NCBI GenBank assembly: GCA_038373885.1 | Contig: JAWZYV010013267.1 | Span: forward strand, 1 to 64,000 | Source: Cheiracanthium punctorium | Lineage: Eukaryota; Arthropoda; Arachnida; Araneae; Cheiracanthiidae | DNA length: 64,000 nucleotides | Direction of reading: 5' to 3' | Shown here: piece after piece, positions 45,142 through 55,069 of the stretch | Layout of the letters: each line of letters starts with the position of its first letter | How positions within the stretch are numbered: position 1 is the first letter of the stretch | Position numbers and translations under genes: made by a program | The notes under the pieces: model-generated | What the model was told of the DNA's origin: nothing | What the model saw: only the letters and a program-made list of their open reading frames with translations | The model's database searches: none

Positions 45142-45389
45142 CAGTAGCGGATTCAGGGGAGGGGCTAGGGGGCTTCAGCCCCCCCAAAAGAGATTGCTAA
45201 AGGGTAACATTCTGCTTCATTATGCACTTTGAGTATGTAAAATGTTCTTTTTTAATCACTTAGCCCCTCCCAAAAGTTTTTACATTGGTTTAGACTAAAA
45301 TTTTGCTTTAATGTACATTTTGTTTGGGTGAAATAAGCTTTTCTCAAAATTTAGCCCCTCCCAAAACAAACTTTCTGGATCCGCCACTG
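45142..45389. mobile_element. hAT MITE, 248 bp
   Basis: Ends CAGTAGCGGATTCAGGGG and TTCTGGATCCGCCACTG. Perfect 8-bp duplication ACCGGAAA (45134-45141 and 45390-45397). The interior repeats GGTAACATTCTGCTTCATT / TTTGCTTTAATGTACATTTTG, related to the fragment at 1380-1625. Confidence 0.92.
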
Positions 45390-45524
45390 ACCGGAAATCT
45401 TCTAGCACGTAAGTAAAGCACGTGACAACTCTAGATTTTACCAATGCTTTTGATCTAGCATAGATTTAATCTGTGTAAGAAACTGGCATAAGAATGCATT
45501 ATTTTGGGGTTGTCGGTTGTTATA

Positions 45525-45973
45525 CGAGGGTGGTCCTGAAAATAAGTTTTCCAAGGTCAATTAAAAGGAACAAAACATAATTATCTGGAAAAATTTACTG
45601 CAAAAGATACAGCAATATTTCAGCTGTACTTCTCAACGTAAGAATAACCTGAACTGTAACAGTTGTCATACCGTGGGATAAGTTTGTGTAGTCCAGTGTC
45701 ATAGAAGTCTGCCGCCTGAGAAAGGAACCAGACCGTCACAGTTGTTTGCAGCCTTCGTCAGTGGAAAAGTGATTTTCACTAAAGCTGACAGAAATTTCTT
45801 CAGGTGCGAATCTATCGGGTGGATACCACCTATAGTACTGATCTTGCATCGAGTGATTTGCGCGTGAGAAGTAGCTGAAATATTACGATATCTTTTATAA
45901 TAAATTATTCTAGGTAATAATGTTTTGTTTCTTTTTACTGACCATGGGAAACTTACTTTCCGGACGACCCTCG
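45525..45973. mobile_element. mariner-type MITE, 449 bp
   Basis: The left end CGAGGGTGGTCCTGAAAATA plus AGTTTTCC is inverted as GGAAACTTACTTTCCGGACG plus ACCCTCG. TA lies on both sides (45523-45524, 45974-45975). The CGAGGG..GTCC..GAAAGTAAGTTT terminus is widespread among insect mariner-like elements. No transposase motif is visible; the 125-codon minus-strand frame 45699-46076 leaves the element and is not recognised. Confidence 0.82.
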
Positions 45974-45979
45974 TACAGT

Positions 45980-47019
45980 GAGAAAAACGAGACGAGACCG
46001 CGAAGTAGACATTTGTCAAACACCTTTTCCCTTTCTGGATACCTCGAGGTGCATGTGTGTGCACAGACAGATGCAAACACAGATATGCATATTGTCAGAC
46101 ATACCTACCTAATGCACTAATACAACTTGTATAATTAGTAATTGTATGGTATTTTTTCAAATACGAAACCCGTGTTATATATAATTGTGTATTATTCGTC
46201 CTGTTTGCAATGAGTGTTTTTACTAAATAACAGATTTTCTATTTCTTATTTGTGACTTCATTCGGACTATTTAAACACCGGTTATAGAAATACTTATTTT
46301 ATATTAATAATGACGGATGAAGTGAAGCTTGCTTAAACAAATCCTGCCTAAAATTTAATTGCGTAGCAAAAAAGAAATTAACTATAAAATCATTTACTTT
46401 ATTCTTAAAAAAAGGAGAGAAGATTGTATGTAATGTTCATAAACAGTGCGAGTACCAAAATATCTTTTGTAAATTCCCCCAATATTCCATGTCAGAATAC
46501 ACGGTATTAAACAGATTATTATTTGCAAACTCCCTGTTATTTATACAAGTTTGATTTAACACTACATATAAACTAAAATAAACAGAATAGGAATAACCCA
46601 GTAATTTGATCTATTATTACTCAAATATATTTGGAATTAGAATGCATCGCAGTTTGACTGTTTTTGCTAAGCAATAATACAGCATTAGTGATAATTGAAT
46701 CAGTAATATATTTCTGAATCAGTAATATATCTTAATTTATCACATATATAAATTAAGAAGATAATTATGAAAAAGTGTGTGAATTCTGAAAAACAATGAC
46801 AGATTTTAATACCCCCTAAAATATTTTTAAATACCACATAGAGAAAAATAAAAACAAAACCAAAATATTGGTAACTCTTCATCGAATAAAATAAGCCATT
46901 GGGAAAGGGTTGTACTAAAGACGAATCAAAACATTTATGCACATGCATTTCAAGGGACACAAAAGACCCCACTTTCGTATTAGAATTAAAAACACTGTCT
47001 GTTCAATGTCCAGTTTTAA
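45980..47019. other. Unassigned AT-rich spacer
   Basis: Nothing recognisable. The sequence TGAATCAGTAATATAT is tandemly doubled at about 46698-46729. Confidence 0.4.
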
Positions 47020-47424
47020 TTAAGGCTGTTCTTCGAAGAAAAAAACCTCTGTTTTTAGTCTTGGTACACAAATTGAAATAAACTAATAGCGTCATGGTCT
47101 CCAAAAAATTCCAGATGGTTCTTCATAAGCTACTTTACATACTGCAATAAGCGAAAAAGCTGTGCCTTTAGTGAAATTTTCAGAAAAAATTCTTAAACAT
47201 GGATCTGAGCTGCAGGATTTTTCGAAAAGTGACACGTTTTGTGAAAATTTCCGATTTTTAAGAATTTTTTCTAAAAGTTTTGAAACTGATACAGGTTTAT
47301 CGTTTATTTCAGTATGTAGTACAGCTTGTAAAGAGACAGTTTCAAAATTTTGAAGTGCCTGACATAATTAGTTTATTTGTACTATGTACCAAAATCGCAT
47401 GACTTTTTCGAACAACACCGTTAA
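47020..47424. mobile_element. TTAA palindromic MITE (family P), inverted full copy
   Basis: TTAA to TTAA, 405 bp, opposite orientation to 28260-28665. The left end TTAAGGCTGTTCTTCGAAGA equals the complement of the right end of that copy; the right end is TTCGAACAACACCGTTAA. The plus-strand frame 47162-47353 (PLVKFSEKILKHGSELQDF onward) is the same as the minus-strand frame at 28550-28332, with few differences and no stop. Confidence 0.85.
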
Positions 47425-48518
47425 ATTCCCTGACTTTCTCTAGATAATTCTAGAAACTGCAAATTCCTTGATAATTCCAAGTTAGTGGTTGGTCATCTTG
47501 ATAAAGCCTTTATACATAGAGTGGCCAAATCTGGCGAGTTGCATCTTTTTAACCAGCTATTGTTTTGAGACAGGATGAAAAAAACTTTCGAAATAGTTTT
47601 GTAACTGGAAATAGTTTAAGTCTCATAATTTATTATCACAGCATTTCTACACTCCAAGATACATTATCATAAAAAACTGAAGTATCTTTGAACCCCAACC
47701 AAATATGCAAAAAATTAATTCTAGAATTCTCTTTCTCAGAACAATGAGTTCAATCTCATGAATGGCACACACAAGGGAAGGTCCAGAGGGTCTGCCCCCC
47801 CCCCCAAGAGTTATGAACTTAGATCTATCAAGATATATTTTTTGACATTTTAATGTGTTGTAAGTATGAAGTTCTTACTTTTAGTAGTTAAGACAAATAA
47901 ATTAAAAAAAATATTTCAAAAACATGCAAGTATACTAAAGTGCTTTATAAAAAGTTTTTACCAGAAAAAAAAATCATTTTTTTAAATGTTTGTTGTCACA
48001 GCTTTGTGTGTTGGGCCACCTCCAAGAGAAAATTGTGTACGCGTCACTGATTCTCAAGTTCATATATTCCTCCTCTAAACTAAAAATTGCTAACTGTATC
48101 ATATTTTCAAACTCTAATCGTGAACGTAAAGAAGTAAAAAATGTGCTAAAGTTGTATGGTGCATTTAAACTCGACTGTTTAAAAAAAAAAAAAAAAAAAA
48201 AAGGTGCATGGTATGCAAAAGTTTGGCCACCCCTGCTTTATAGCATTACAAAATGTTATAACTTTCGTATATGTTATAACTCAAGTTTTTAAGACTGAAA
48301 GCAACGTCAAAATGAAGGGCAAATAATCAAAATTTTATTATTATTTTTGTAGGTCTCATTCATTGATGTAGTGTAGATGAAAGGAGCACAGTTTCGGAGA
48401 AATTCAAATCCAAGAAAAGCCATGGCTTTGTTACGGTTTCGCGGGAGATTCACTTGCCGAAAACGGTGGAAAGGAATTTTCAGATCAAGCACGGAAAAAC
48501 AGCACTCGATAAAACTAA
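47425..48518. other. Unassigned AT-rich region
   Basis: C run at 47797-47808, poly-A at 48182-48202 with a 100-codon frame (47990-48292) that is low-complexity. TTGGGCCACCTCC / TTGGCCACCCCTGC phrases near 48012 and 48223 are degraded hAT-like ends. Confidence 0.4.
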
Positions 48519-48640
48519 ACCATATCTGTATGGTATGAGAAATTCGAACAAATTGGAAATTTTTGTGATCGAGAGGATCGTCCATCTATACATCTGGTGA
48601 AATGTCTCCGAAATTTGATGTTCTTTCAACTAGTGATGTG
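48519..48640 (+). pseudogene. Fragment resembling a DUF4817/Tc3-type helix-turn-helix
   Basis: The frame starting at 48519 reads TISVWYEKFEQIGNFCDRED then RPSIHLV. The pattern W-(Y)-x-K-F-x-x-x-G-x-x-x-x-x-x-x-x-RPS matches the N-terminal HTH (DUF4817-like) found upstream of mariner/Tc3-like transposases and in many arthropod transposon-derived genes. No start and no catalytic region are visible, so it is an isolated relic. Upstream sequence to 48360 is in mixed frames. Assignment rests on this one motif. Confidence 0.45.
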
Positions 48641-48834
48641 CCATTCAAATGATTTCCACAATCGATTAATCGATTTCGAATAGTGTCAATAATTGCATCA
48701 AATGCATGCTGCTGGCGGTGCACATTATACCGTGGACACCCCTTTCTTTAAACAAAAATTCTTTCATCATTTTACTGCAAAACGAATCTAGCCCTATTAA
48801 TGAACAAAACATTTTCCCTATCAAAGATGGTACC

Positions 48835-48975
48835 ATAAATGTGTGTATTGCATTAAGGCAAACCAAACGAGAGGTATCTGGCTAGAGAGGGTGCCTTAGG
48901 CAAGGGCTTTTAACAACTATTTATGTTACATCTGGAGGAAACCGCCCGAAACTCCAGACAAATCGACAGCCGAGA
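48835..48975 (-). mobile_element. SINE fragment, minus strand
   Basis: Minus-strand sequence has TCTGGAGTTTCGGGCGGTTT, CTCCAGATGTAACATAAATA, AAAGCCCTTGCCTAAGGCAC and GTTTGCCTTAATGCAATAC, matching the SINE body. The pol III box region is lost. It abuts the foldback MITE at 48978. Confidence 0.6.
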
Positions 48976-48977
48976 TA

Positions 48978-49182
48978 CACTGTTAATAGAAGTAGTTCAA
49001 CATTTCACCAAAAAATGGTGCTAAATTAGCTGCATCCTTTCTATGGTGAAACGTTACACCATGATTTGGTGTTTAATCTCAACAATGAAGCCAAGACATG
49101 GTAAAACCTTTTGCCATAGAAAGGCAGCAGCTAATTTGGCACAATTTTTTGGTGAAATGTTGAACTACTTTCATTAACAGTG
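48978..49182. mobile_element. Foldback TA MITE, 205 bp
   Basis: Long arms: CACTGTTAATAGAAGTAGTT, CAACATTTCACCAAAAAATG and GTGCTAAATTAGCTGC on the left, inverted as GCAGCTAATTTGGCAC, TTTTTTGGTGAAATGTTG and AACTACTTTCATTAACAGTG on the right. TA lies on both sides (48976-48977, 49183-49184). The inner parts also pair (TCTATGGTGAAACGTTACAC with the return strand), making almost the entire element a hairpin. Confidence 0.88.
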
Positions 49183-49259
49183 TAGTACCACTACAAAATA
49201 GTTGTTGCTGCTTGAGACACAATCTAACTCGAATGGTTGGTTTTTACGCATAGAAAATT

Positions 49260-49935
49260 TCATGCCCGGCCTGGCCCTTTCAAATATCATTATTTAAGGC
49301 GTAGCCCGGCCCGGCTCGTTTAAAAATCATGATTTAAAGCTCGGCCCGACCCGGCCGACCCGAACTAATTTAATTAAACTTATCGTTTCAGAAGAATCAT
49401 ATTTTAATATTGATTTTACACTTTTTCATGTATATATGTAATGTAACAATATAAAACACTGTGATTAATTTAGACGACGATAAAAATAACTTCCACTGAA
49501 AAACTGTATAAATTTAAATTGCACTTAGGCGCAAGAAATTATATTGTACAGTCCGAACTATTGTGACAGCTCATGCGTATACTGGGACCACTTGATTAGA
49601 AGCCAGAGAGCCGACCACTTGACCAGAAAATAGACTAATAAATTGAGTTTGATAACATCAACGATTATAGTCATTCTTTACTGTACGGTAAACATACAAA
49701 TATTTCCTGTTTTGATTTTACGCGGTTAGCATTAGAAAATGTGCGTTGCCAACATTTTTTCGGTCAAGGAACGGTTCGGCCCGAAAGAAAAAAAGGTCAG
49801 AGGCTGGCCCGTCCCGACTTTTAGGAAAGCGAGGAGGGCCGGCCCGGCTCGTTACTAATTTTCATCTTGCTGCGAAGACCGGAGGCCAGGTACGGGCCTC
49901 GGGTCAGGCCCGGGCCCATGCTGACCTCTAGCGTT
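49260..49935. mobile_element. GC-rich-ended non-autonomous element, hAT-like
   Basis: Left block CATGCCCGGCCTGGCCC at 49259 and inverted right block GGGTCAGGCCCGGGCCCATG ending near 49920, then CTGACCTCTA. Both ends are rich in CCCGGCC while the middle is AT-rich. The GACCTCTAGCGTTCA phrase is repeated at 49922 and 49950, so one copy may be a target-site relic. The exact left boundary is unclear. Confidence 0.5.
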
Positions 49936-49939
49936 CAGA

Positions 49940-51596
49940 GCTTGTTTGACCTCTAGCGTTCAATGAGCTTGAATTTTTTGACTAATAAGTGATCAGCTAA
50001 ACAGCGATCGATCTGTGACACATCATCTAAGAGCTTTCTATGACACTACTATGAATACTTTTTAATTTAACCATTACGCCTACAAAACAATTATGGGGGG
50101 GGGGAAACCATGACATTTTGCTAAGTTTCAATGGATGTCATTTGCAAGTACAGCCAAATTTGCCCCTTTCAATATCTGTACTTTGAACTAGCTGTCAAGC
50201 TTTTAAAGCAGACGTCCAGTTTTGTCCATAAATACTCTGGATCTTGTGCTTTTCTTTTCCTTTTAAGGGAGAGAGGGGGAAGAGATACATCTCAAAAGAG
50301 AATCTTAATTTAAGCAGAAAGACAGCAAAATTTACTGTGCAGTTCATGTACAAGAAATATTTTAAAGAAAATTTGCAGAAATGTAATTTATTGATCTTGT
50401 AACAATTTCATTGAGCCAAGAACAACGTTACAATCGATTGCACCTACATAAGAATAAACAACTTGAGTCACAATACTGTTGGCAAAGGAAAAACGACATA
50501 AAATCCTTCATAGGAAATAACACCACAAGCAAATGCAGGCTGCTGAAAGATCCCACTATATCGAAGATATTCCTCTCCCTTTCAAGGAAAATACTTTGAT
50601 TACCTTACTGCAAAACCAATACAGTTCCATCGATGAACAGGGCATTGTATCAATCCTTCTCTGTGGTACAACTAGAAACAAGCTGTTGCTTGCGACACAA
50701 TCCAACTTAAGCGATTGTTTTTTGTGTGCAATCTTCTCATAGTTGTATACAAGCCTCCCTGTTGCTTCAACGAGCTCAACAGCCTAAGTGTTACACACGT
50801 TCAATTGCTTTTGACCAATAATAAAGAAATAACGGTCTATTTGTAGCAAGATGTAAAAGCGATATTTTTTTAAAATTATTTTAAGAAATAAAAATACTTG
50901 TTTTCTTCCTCTTTAGTTTTTGTGTACTTGCTATCAGGGTGCTTTATATGTTGTAGTGTCATTTTATTTCACATCCAAACGAGTTAAATGCTTCGGTTTT
51001 TTTTTTTAAATAAAACACTGTCTATGTCGAAATGAACAAAAGAAAACTGTATTCACAGTGCTTCACGATCTCTCTCTGTAGGAAGAGCTATCTTGAATCT
51101 GCCACATACACATACAAAAGTGAACGCCTTTTTATTTCACACATCACGTTGTCTCACGTGATACGATGTCGTCTGCCTTGTATTCGATTTTCCAAAGCAC
51201 ATATCTACTGAAGTCATCTCATTATGGATAAATTCCTGTTCAGCAAGTGTAGTAACGAGAAACTGTAACTGGAAAAAGAAACAACGTTAATTAGAATTAG
51301 TTGGTTAAAGCTTCTAATAAAAGAAATAAAAATGCTGCTAGCATACGGTATCAGCAGATTAAGTTTTTTTATTATTATTATAGCGAGAGTTAAGCTATTA
51401 AATAAAAGTTAAAATTCTGTTAATGTAATCAGTTACTGGGGTGAAATATTTGTTACCTTTCAAATATATATATATATATATTACGTACATAAGCGTATCG
51501 TAACCAGTACTTTTCGAGGTTTATATACAGAAATCAAGTTCAGAGTACTGACGCCTCTAATTGTACATTCTTCATAAATTTGTAATAAAATAGATA
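49940..51596. other. Unassigned region
   Basis: G run at 50095-50104. Frames 50411-50599 and 50533-50742 have no motif. AT microsatellite at 51464-51481. No bounded element. Confidence 0.4.
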
Positions 51597-52505
51597 CAAT
51601 AAAACCTGCTTAAGAAGTTTTCCAAGGAGATGAAAGGCAAAAACTTCTTAGGCAGGAAAGCTTCTTAAACGGGATTGTTATTATTATTATTTATTTTGAA
51701 AAAGAAATAAATAATTACAGTATAAATATCCAGTAAAGATTTCTTGGCATTATATTATTCATAAAATACTTAATAAAATTAAATTTACTTCAAAATTCAA
51801 ATTGTTTTGCATACTTAAAATATGAGTTAATAAAGTAATCACAACAAAAGAATCTGTTAATTAAATCTTAAAAAACAAATAAATATTTATTCACTTTAAG
51901 CATTCTTGGAATCGATTCTACAGAAAAAAAGAAAACACGTTTTAGTTTTTTATCAGCAATCTTTAGTTGATAACAATCCATTTGTGTTACGTTTTTAAAA
52001 ACATTTCCAGGCACGTCTTCAACGCTTTCGATAAAATGACAAAAAGTTTCAAATCCTTTTGCAGCATTCGAAAAACTAAGAACTTTCACAACCACAAGCT
52101 GTATTACGTTTTTAAAATCTTTTCCAAACACATTCTCAACCCTTTTAATAAAAGAACGAAGTTTCTAATCCTTTTACAGCATCCGAAAAATTAAGAATTT
52201 TTACAACCTCTTCTTCAGTTTCACCCATTCCTTCATCTACTATAACCTCACATATTCACATATACAATCGTTTTCAAACCCTAAACGTTGATTTTTACAA
52301 ACAGAAAAAAAAAAAGGGGGGGGGGGGACGAAAGGCACATGTAAACACGTTGTGAAAGTAAGCTAAAAGTGAATGAAAACTTTTTAAGCGGGATAGTGTT
52401 TGGAACGAAAATTTTTAAACGGGTTATTTTAACATTGTAAGAATACTAAGTTAATTTTAAGTGGGGAAACTTTTTAAACATGATCTTCTTAAACGGGTTT
52501 TACTG
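51597..52505 (-). mobile_element. pogo/Tigger-type element, internally deleted, 909 bp
   Basis: Ends CAATAAAACCTGCTTAAGAAG and, inverted, CTTCTTAAACGGGTTTTACTG, with TA on both sides (51595-51596, 52506-52507). It retains only the C-terminal part of a pogo-like transposase (next entry). A G run at 52316-52327 lies inside. The CTTCTTA..GGG phrase also recurs subterminally on both sides (51640-51690, 52385-52430), giving extended inverted ends. Confidence 0.8.
51868..52245 (-). pseudogene. pogo/Tigger transposase C-terminal relic with ~107-bp tandem duplication
   Basis: Minus-strand reading gives VDEGMGETEEEVVKILNFSD then AVKGLET, a break, then FGKDFKNVIQLVVVKVLSFS and NAAKGFETFCHFIES. The (V)LSFSxAxKGxET pattern followed by a ..F..V..M.. 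helix resembles the acidic C-terminus of pogo/Tigger/jerky-type proteins that follows the DDE domain. The FSxAxKGxET motif occurs twice because of a tandem duplication of about 107 bp (52070-52200 against 51970-52090). The CENP-B-type DNA-binding region and catalytic acids are missing. Frame breaks lie near 52140. Confidence 0.55.
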
Positions 52506-52509
52506 TATT

Positions 52510-53404
52510 TAAACTTTAGCTTTAAATAGACATTTTATTAGGTGCAAAACTAGTCATAAAATCTGAATTTATGAGTTATCATTGATAAGCTTTTCTTTGA
52601 CATTGCCGTAAAGATTTAAGTACATAATTCTGCAAGGAATTAATCAAGAAAAAATGGTAAATATACGGAATTTCGCAATATTTCCAAAAACGATTAACAG
52701 ATCCATTCTTGAAGGTAACGTTGGTACTATAGAATTTTTTCTGAAAGTTTCACAAGAAATACAAGGTGTTTGTTAGTATTAGTCCATAGAGTATTTTTAA
52801 AGCTGTCCAAAAGTCTTGTGACACTTATCGCTTAAAAGAAAAAACAAAAGTAACGCAATTAAACAACTATTATGACAATTAATTATTATTGTATTTTCTT
52901 TATTTTCCTTTCTTCTATTTTTCATTTATTTACCTTTTTTTATTGGTTATACATTTTTCAATGGTGTAATTTGATATAATGACCTGCGCAACCCAGATCT
53001 TCTCCCTAACCTGTAAATGTTGCTTTCTAGCGCAGTGCGTTATCTTACTGAGAAACTATTTTAGTTGGACTGTTTATGAAATCATATGCAGTTAAAATTC
53101 CATTTAACCGACACGGATTAATATCAAACATTTTACATAAAAAAAAATTACTAGAACATTTATTAACGATACTAATTTTCTTATCTCATCCGTGTAATTT
53201 GATGTGTGAGTAATCTATGCGTGACTAATGTTACGCCCATGTGATTTATTACATTATTAATTAATACCCACAAATTTTCTTTATAAAACAAAAAAAATTA
53301 ACACTTAAGTAAGTGCATGGCAGACAAAGTTGTTCTGTTAAGGCAAGCACACTAAGGCTATCTGCTAGAGGGAGGAAAGCCTTGGTTTTCTAAAAATTTC
53401 TAAC
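52510..53404. other. Unassigned AT-rich spacer
   Basis: No gene. At 52735-52795, AGAATTTTTTCTGAAAGTTTCACA and GTTTGTTAGTATTAG faintly resemble the centre of the palindromic MITE family, but no full match can be drawn. Confidence 0.35.
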
Positions 53405-53811
53405 GCAACGGTGCTGTTCGAAAAAATCATGTGATTTTGGTACATAAGTACAAATAATAAACTAATTATGCCAGGTCCTTCAAAATTTTGAAACTGTCTC
53501 TTTACAAGCTGTACTACATACTGAAATAAGCGATAAATCTGTATCAGTTTCAAAACTTTTAGAAAAAATTCTTTAAAATCGGAAATTTTCGCAAAGCTCG
53601 TCACTCTTCGAAAAATCTTGCAGCTCAGATCCACGTTTAAGAATTTTTTCTGAAAATTTCACAAAAGCCACAGCTTTTTCGCTTATTGCAGTGTGTAAAG
53701 CAGCTTATGAAGAACCATCTGAAATTTTTTGGAGACCATGGTGCTATTAATTTATTTCAATTTGTGTACCAAGACTAAAAACAGTTTTTTTTCTTCGACA
53801 TACACCCTTAA
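53405..53811. mobile_element. TTAA palindromic MITE (family P), full copy
   Basis: The right end TACACCCTTAA keeps TTAA (53808-53811); the left TTAA is mutated (AACGCAACGGTGCTGTTCGAAAA). It has the highest similarity to the right-half copy at 1-176 and the full copy at 28260-28665. The minus-strand 89-codon frame (53634-53365) is a different frame from the one open at 47162, so it is not conserved. Confidence 0.8.
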
Positions 53812-53814
53812 GGC

Positions 53815-54005
53815 TACATCTTGGGAAAGACGCCCAAAATTCCGTTAGACTGACAGCCAGGTAGCCAGCCAGAACAGGGCATGGCAGGCAGCAAGCCAGG
53901 AAAATCCAGCTTGCTGCCTGACAACATGTCCAGGCAGCAAACTCGATTTTCCAGCCATCTACTCATGCTTAGTGCTTTAACCACTCGGCAATTCCTCGCA
54001 CACAT
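53815..54005 (-). mobile_element. tRNA-like sequence, possible SINE of a second type
   Basis: On the minus strand TGTGCGAGGAATTGCCGAGTGGTTAAAGC (plus positions about 54003-53975, A box GCCGAGTGGTTAAAGC) is a very good tRNA-Ser/Leu-type A box. It is followed by GGCTGGAAAATCGAGTTTGC, where the B-box-like AATCGAGTTT is weak. No complete cloverleaf forms. Downstream are repeated GGCAGCAAGC/GGCAGGCAGC and CCAGCCAGGTAGCCAGC phrases. It is either a tRNA-derived SINE or a tRNA pseudogene; I prefer the first. Confidence 0.45.
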
Positions 54006-54009
54006 ATAC

Positions 54010-54612
54010 TTTTAATCATGTAACTGTCAATCTGTGTAATCATGTAACTGTCGGTGGTAATAATGAAGAGGAATGCACCAACCAAATTTAGTTTCTATCC
54101 CAACCGAAAAACATCATGAGTACACCGAAATTTAAATATAATCCCCTATTGACAAGCCGGGCATTAAAATTTCATAGCAAAATTGAATAATTTACACGTT
54201 TAAAAATTATGAAGGAGCAAAATCAAACTTAGCTGCTTTGTCTATAAAGTTCTTCAGAGCGAATCAAACCTTAGTAATGAAAAATTCGTGAAATGAATAT
54301 CCTCATATCTCCCATTGACAAAGTGAAGCACGTCTTATACATTGATAATTTATGTGTTTTTCAGGCTCAGATCACCAGCTCATACCACTGTATTTTAGGT
54401 ATGTATAACTACGATACTAGTAAATTTCATTTACAAGTTTTTACTATCACGCAGTTTTACACTATCAAATGGTCACGTCATGACCATATCCTTAACAGAT
54501 AGCCATAGGGTGCTTTACCATTTGGAATCAACAAAAATTAAAACAAGAGGATATCTGAACGCCGAAACAAAACTTCTAAGTCCTATGTTATCTTACGGGA
54601 AAAAATATTTCA
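54010..54612. other. Unassigned spacer
   Basis: ATCATGTAACTGTC is doubled at about 54016 and 54039. Short frames at 54293-54502 and 54480-54662 have no motif. Confidence 0.35.
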
Positions 54613-55023
54613 TTAAACCCTTTAATGCGCAGTGTTCCCGCGCTGGGAACACCAAACCCTGACGTTTTGACAGTTGCCAGTCACGAAGAATAGATTTTAT
54701 TTCTATAAAAAATAGTTGTGTGTGACATAGCTCCACGAGAATCCTTTACTTTTTAGCACGTCATTTCCCGTAAAAAAAATGTCACGATTATTTTTAACAT
54801 TACTGGCATCTGCTGAAAAATGGAAGAATACGAGAACAGCTGGATAGATTTCCCAATGCTGGAAAACGGCCAGCCGTTGCCATCGCTCGACCTAACTACC
54901 AGCAAGATGGCGGACGATCGAAACGTTCATCGCGTGCCACAGATCTAGATACGCTTTTTTGACGACAGCTGGCTGTGCCGGCACAGCGGCCCGGAGCGGG
55001 AACACTGCACGTTAAAGGGTTAA
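54613..55023. mobile_element. TTAA MITE, family Y (full copy)
   Basis: TTAA at both ends, 411 bp. Terminal inverted repeats ACCCTTTAATGCGCAGTGTT + CCCGCGCTGGG on the left, and CCCTTTAACGTGCAGTGTT + CCCGCTCC as the complement of the right end. It carries the family core with AAGATGGCGG at 54904-54913 and, near the right end, GCTGGCTGTGCCGGCACAGC, a small hairpin. Best evidence that this family is a true TTAA-targeting (piggyBac-like) MITE. Confidence 0.9.
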
Positions 55024-55069
55024 TCGCACAATTTACGAGGACTTATAATAATAAAATAAGTGGAAGATT

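Noticed and set aside
45699..46076. 125-codon minus-strand open frame
   Set aside because: It starts outside and runs into a TA-flanked mariner MITE (45525-45973), shows no domain, and its composition follows the MITE. Not a gene.
47990..48292. 100-codon plus-strand open frame
   Set aside because: It contains a lysine run from a 21-bp poly-A and no motif; low-complexity chance frame.
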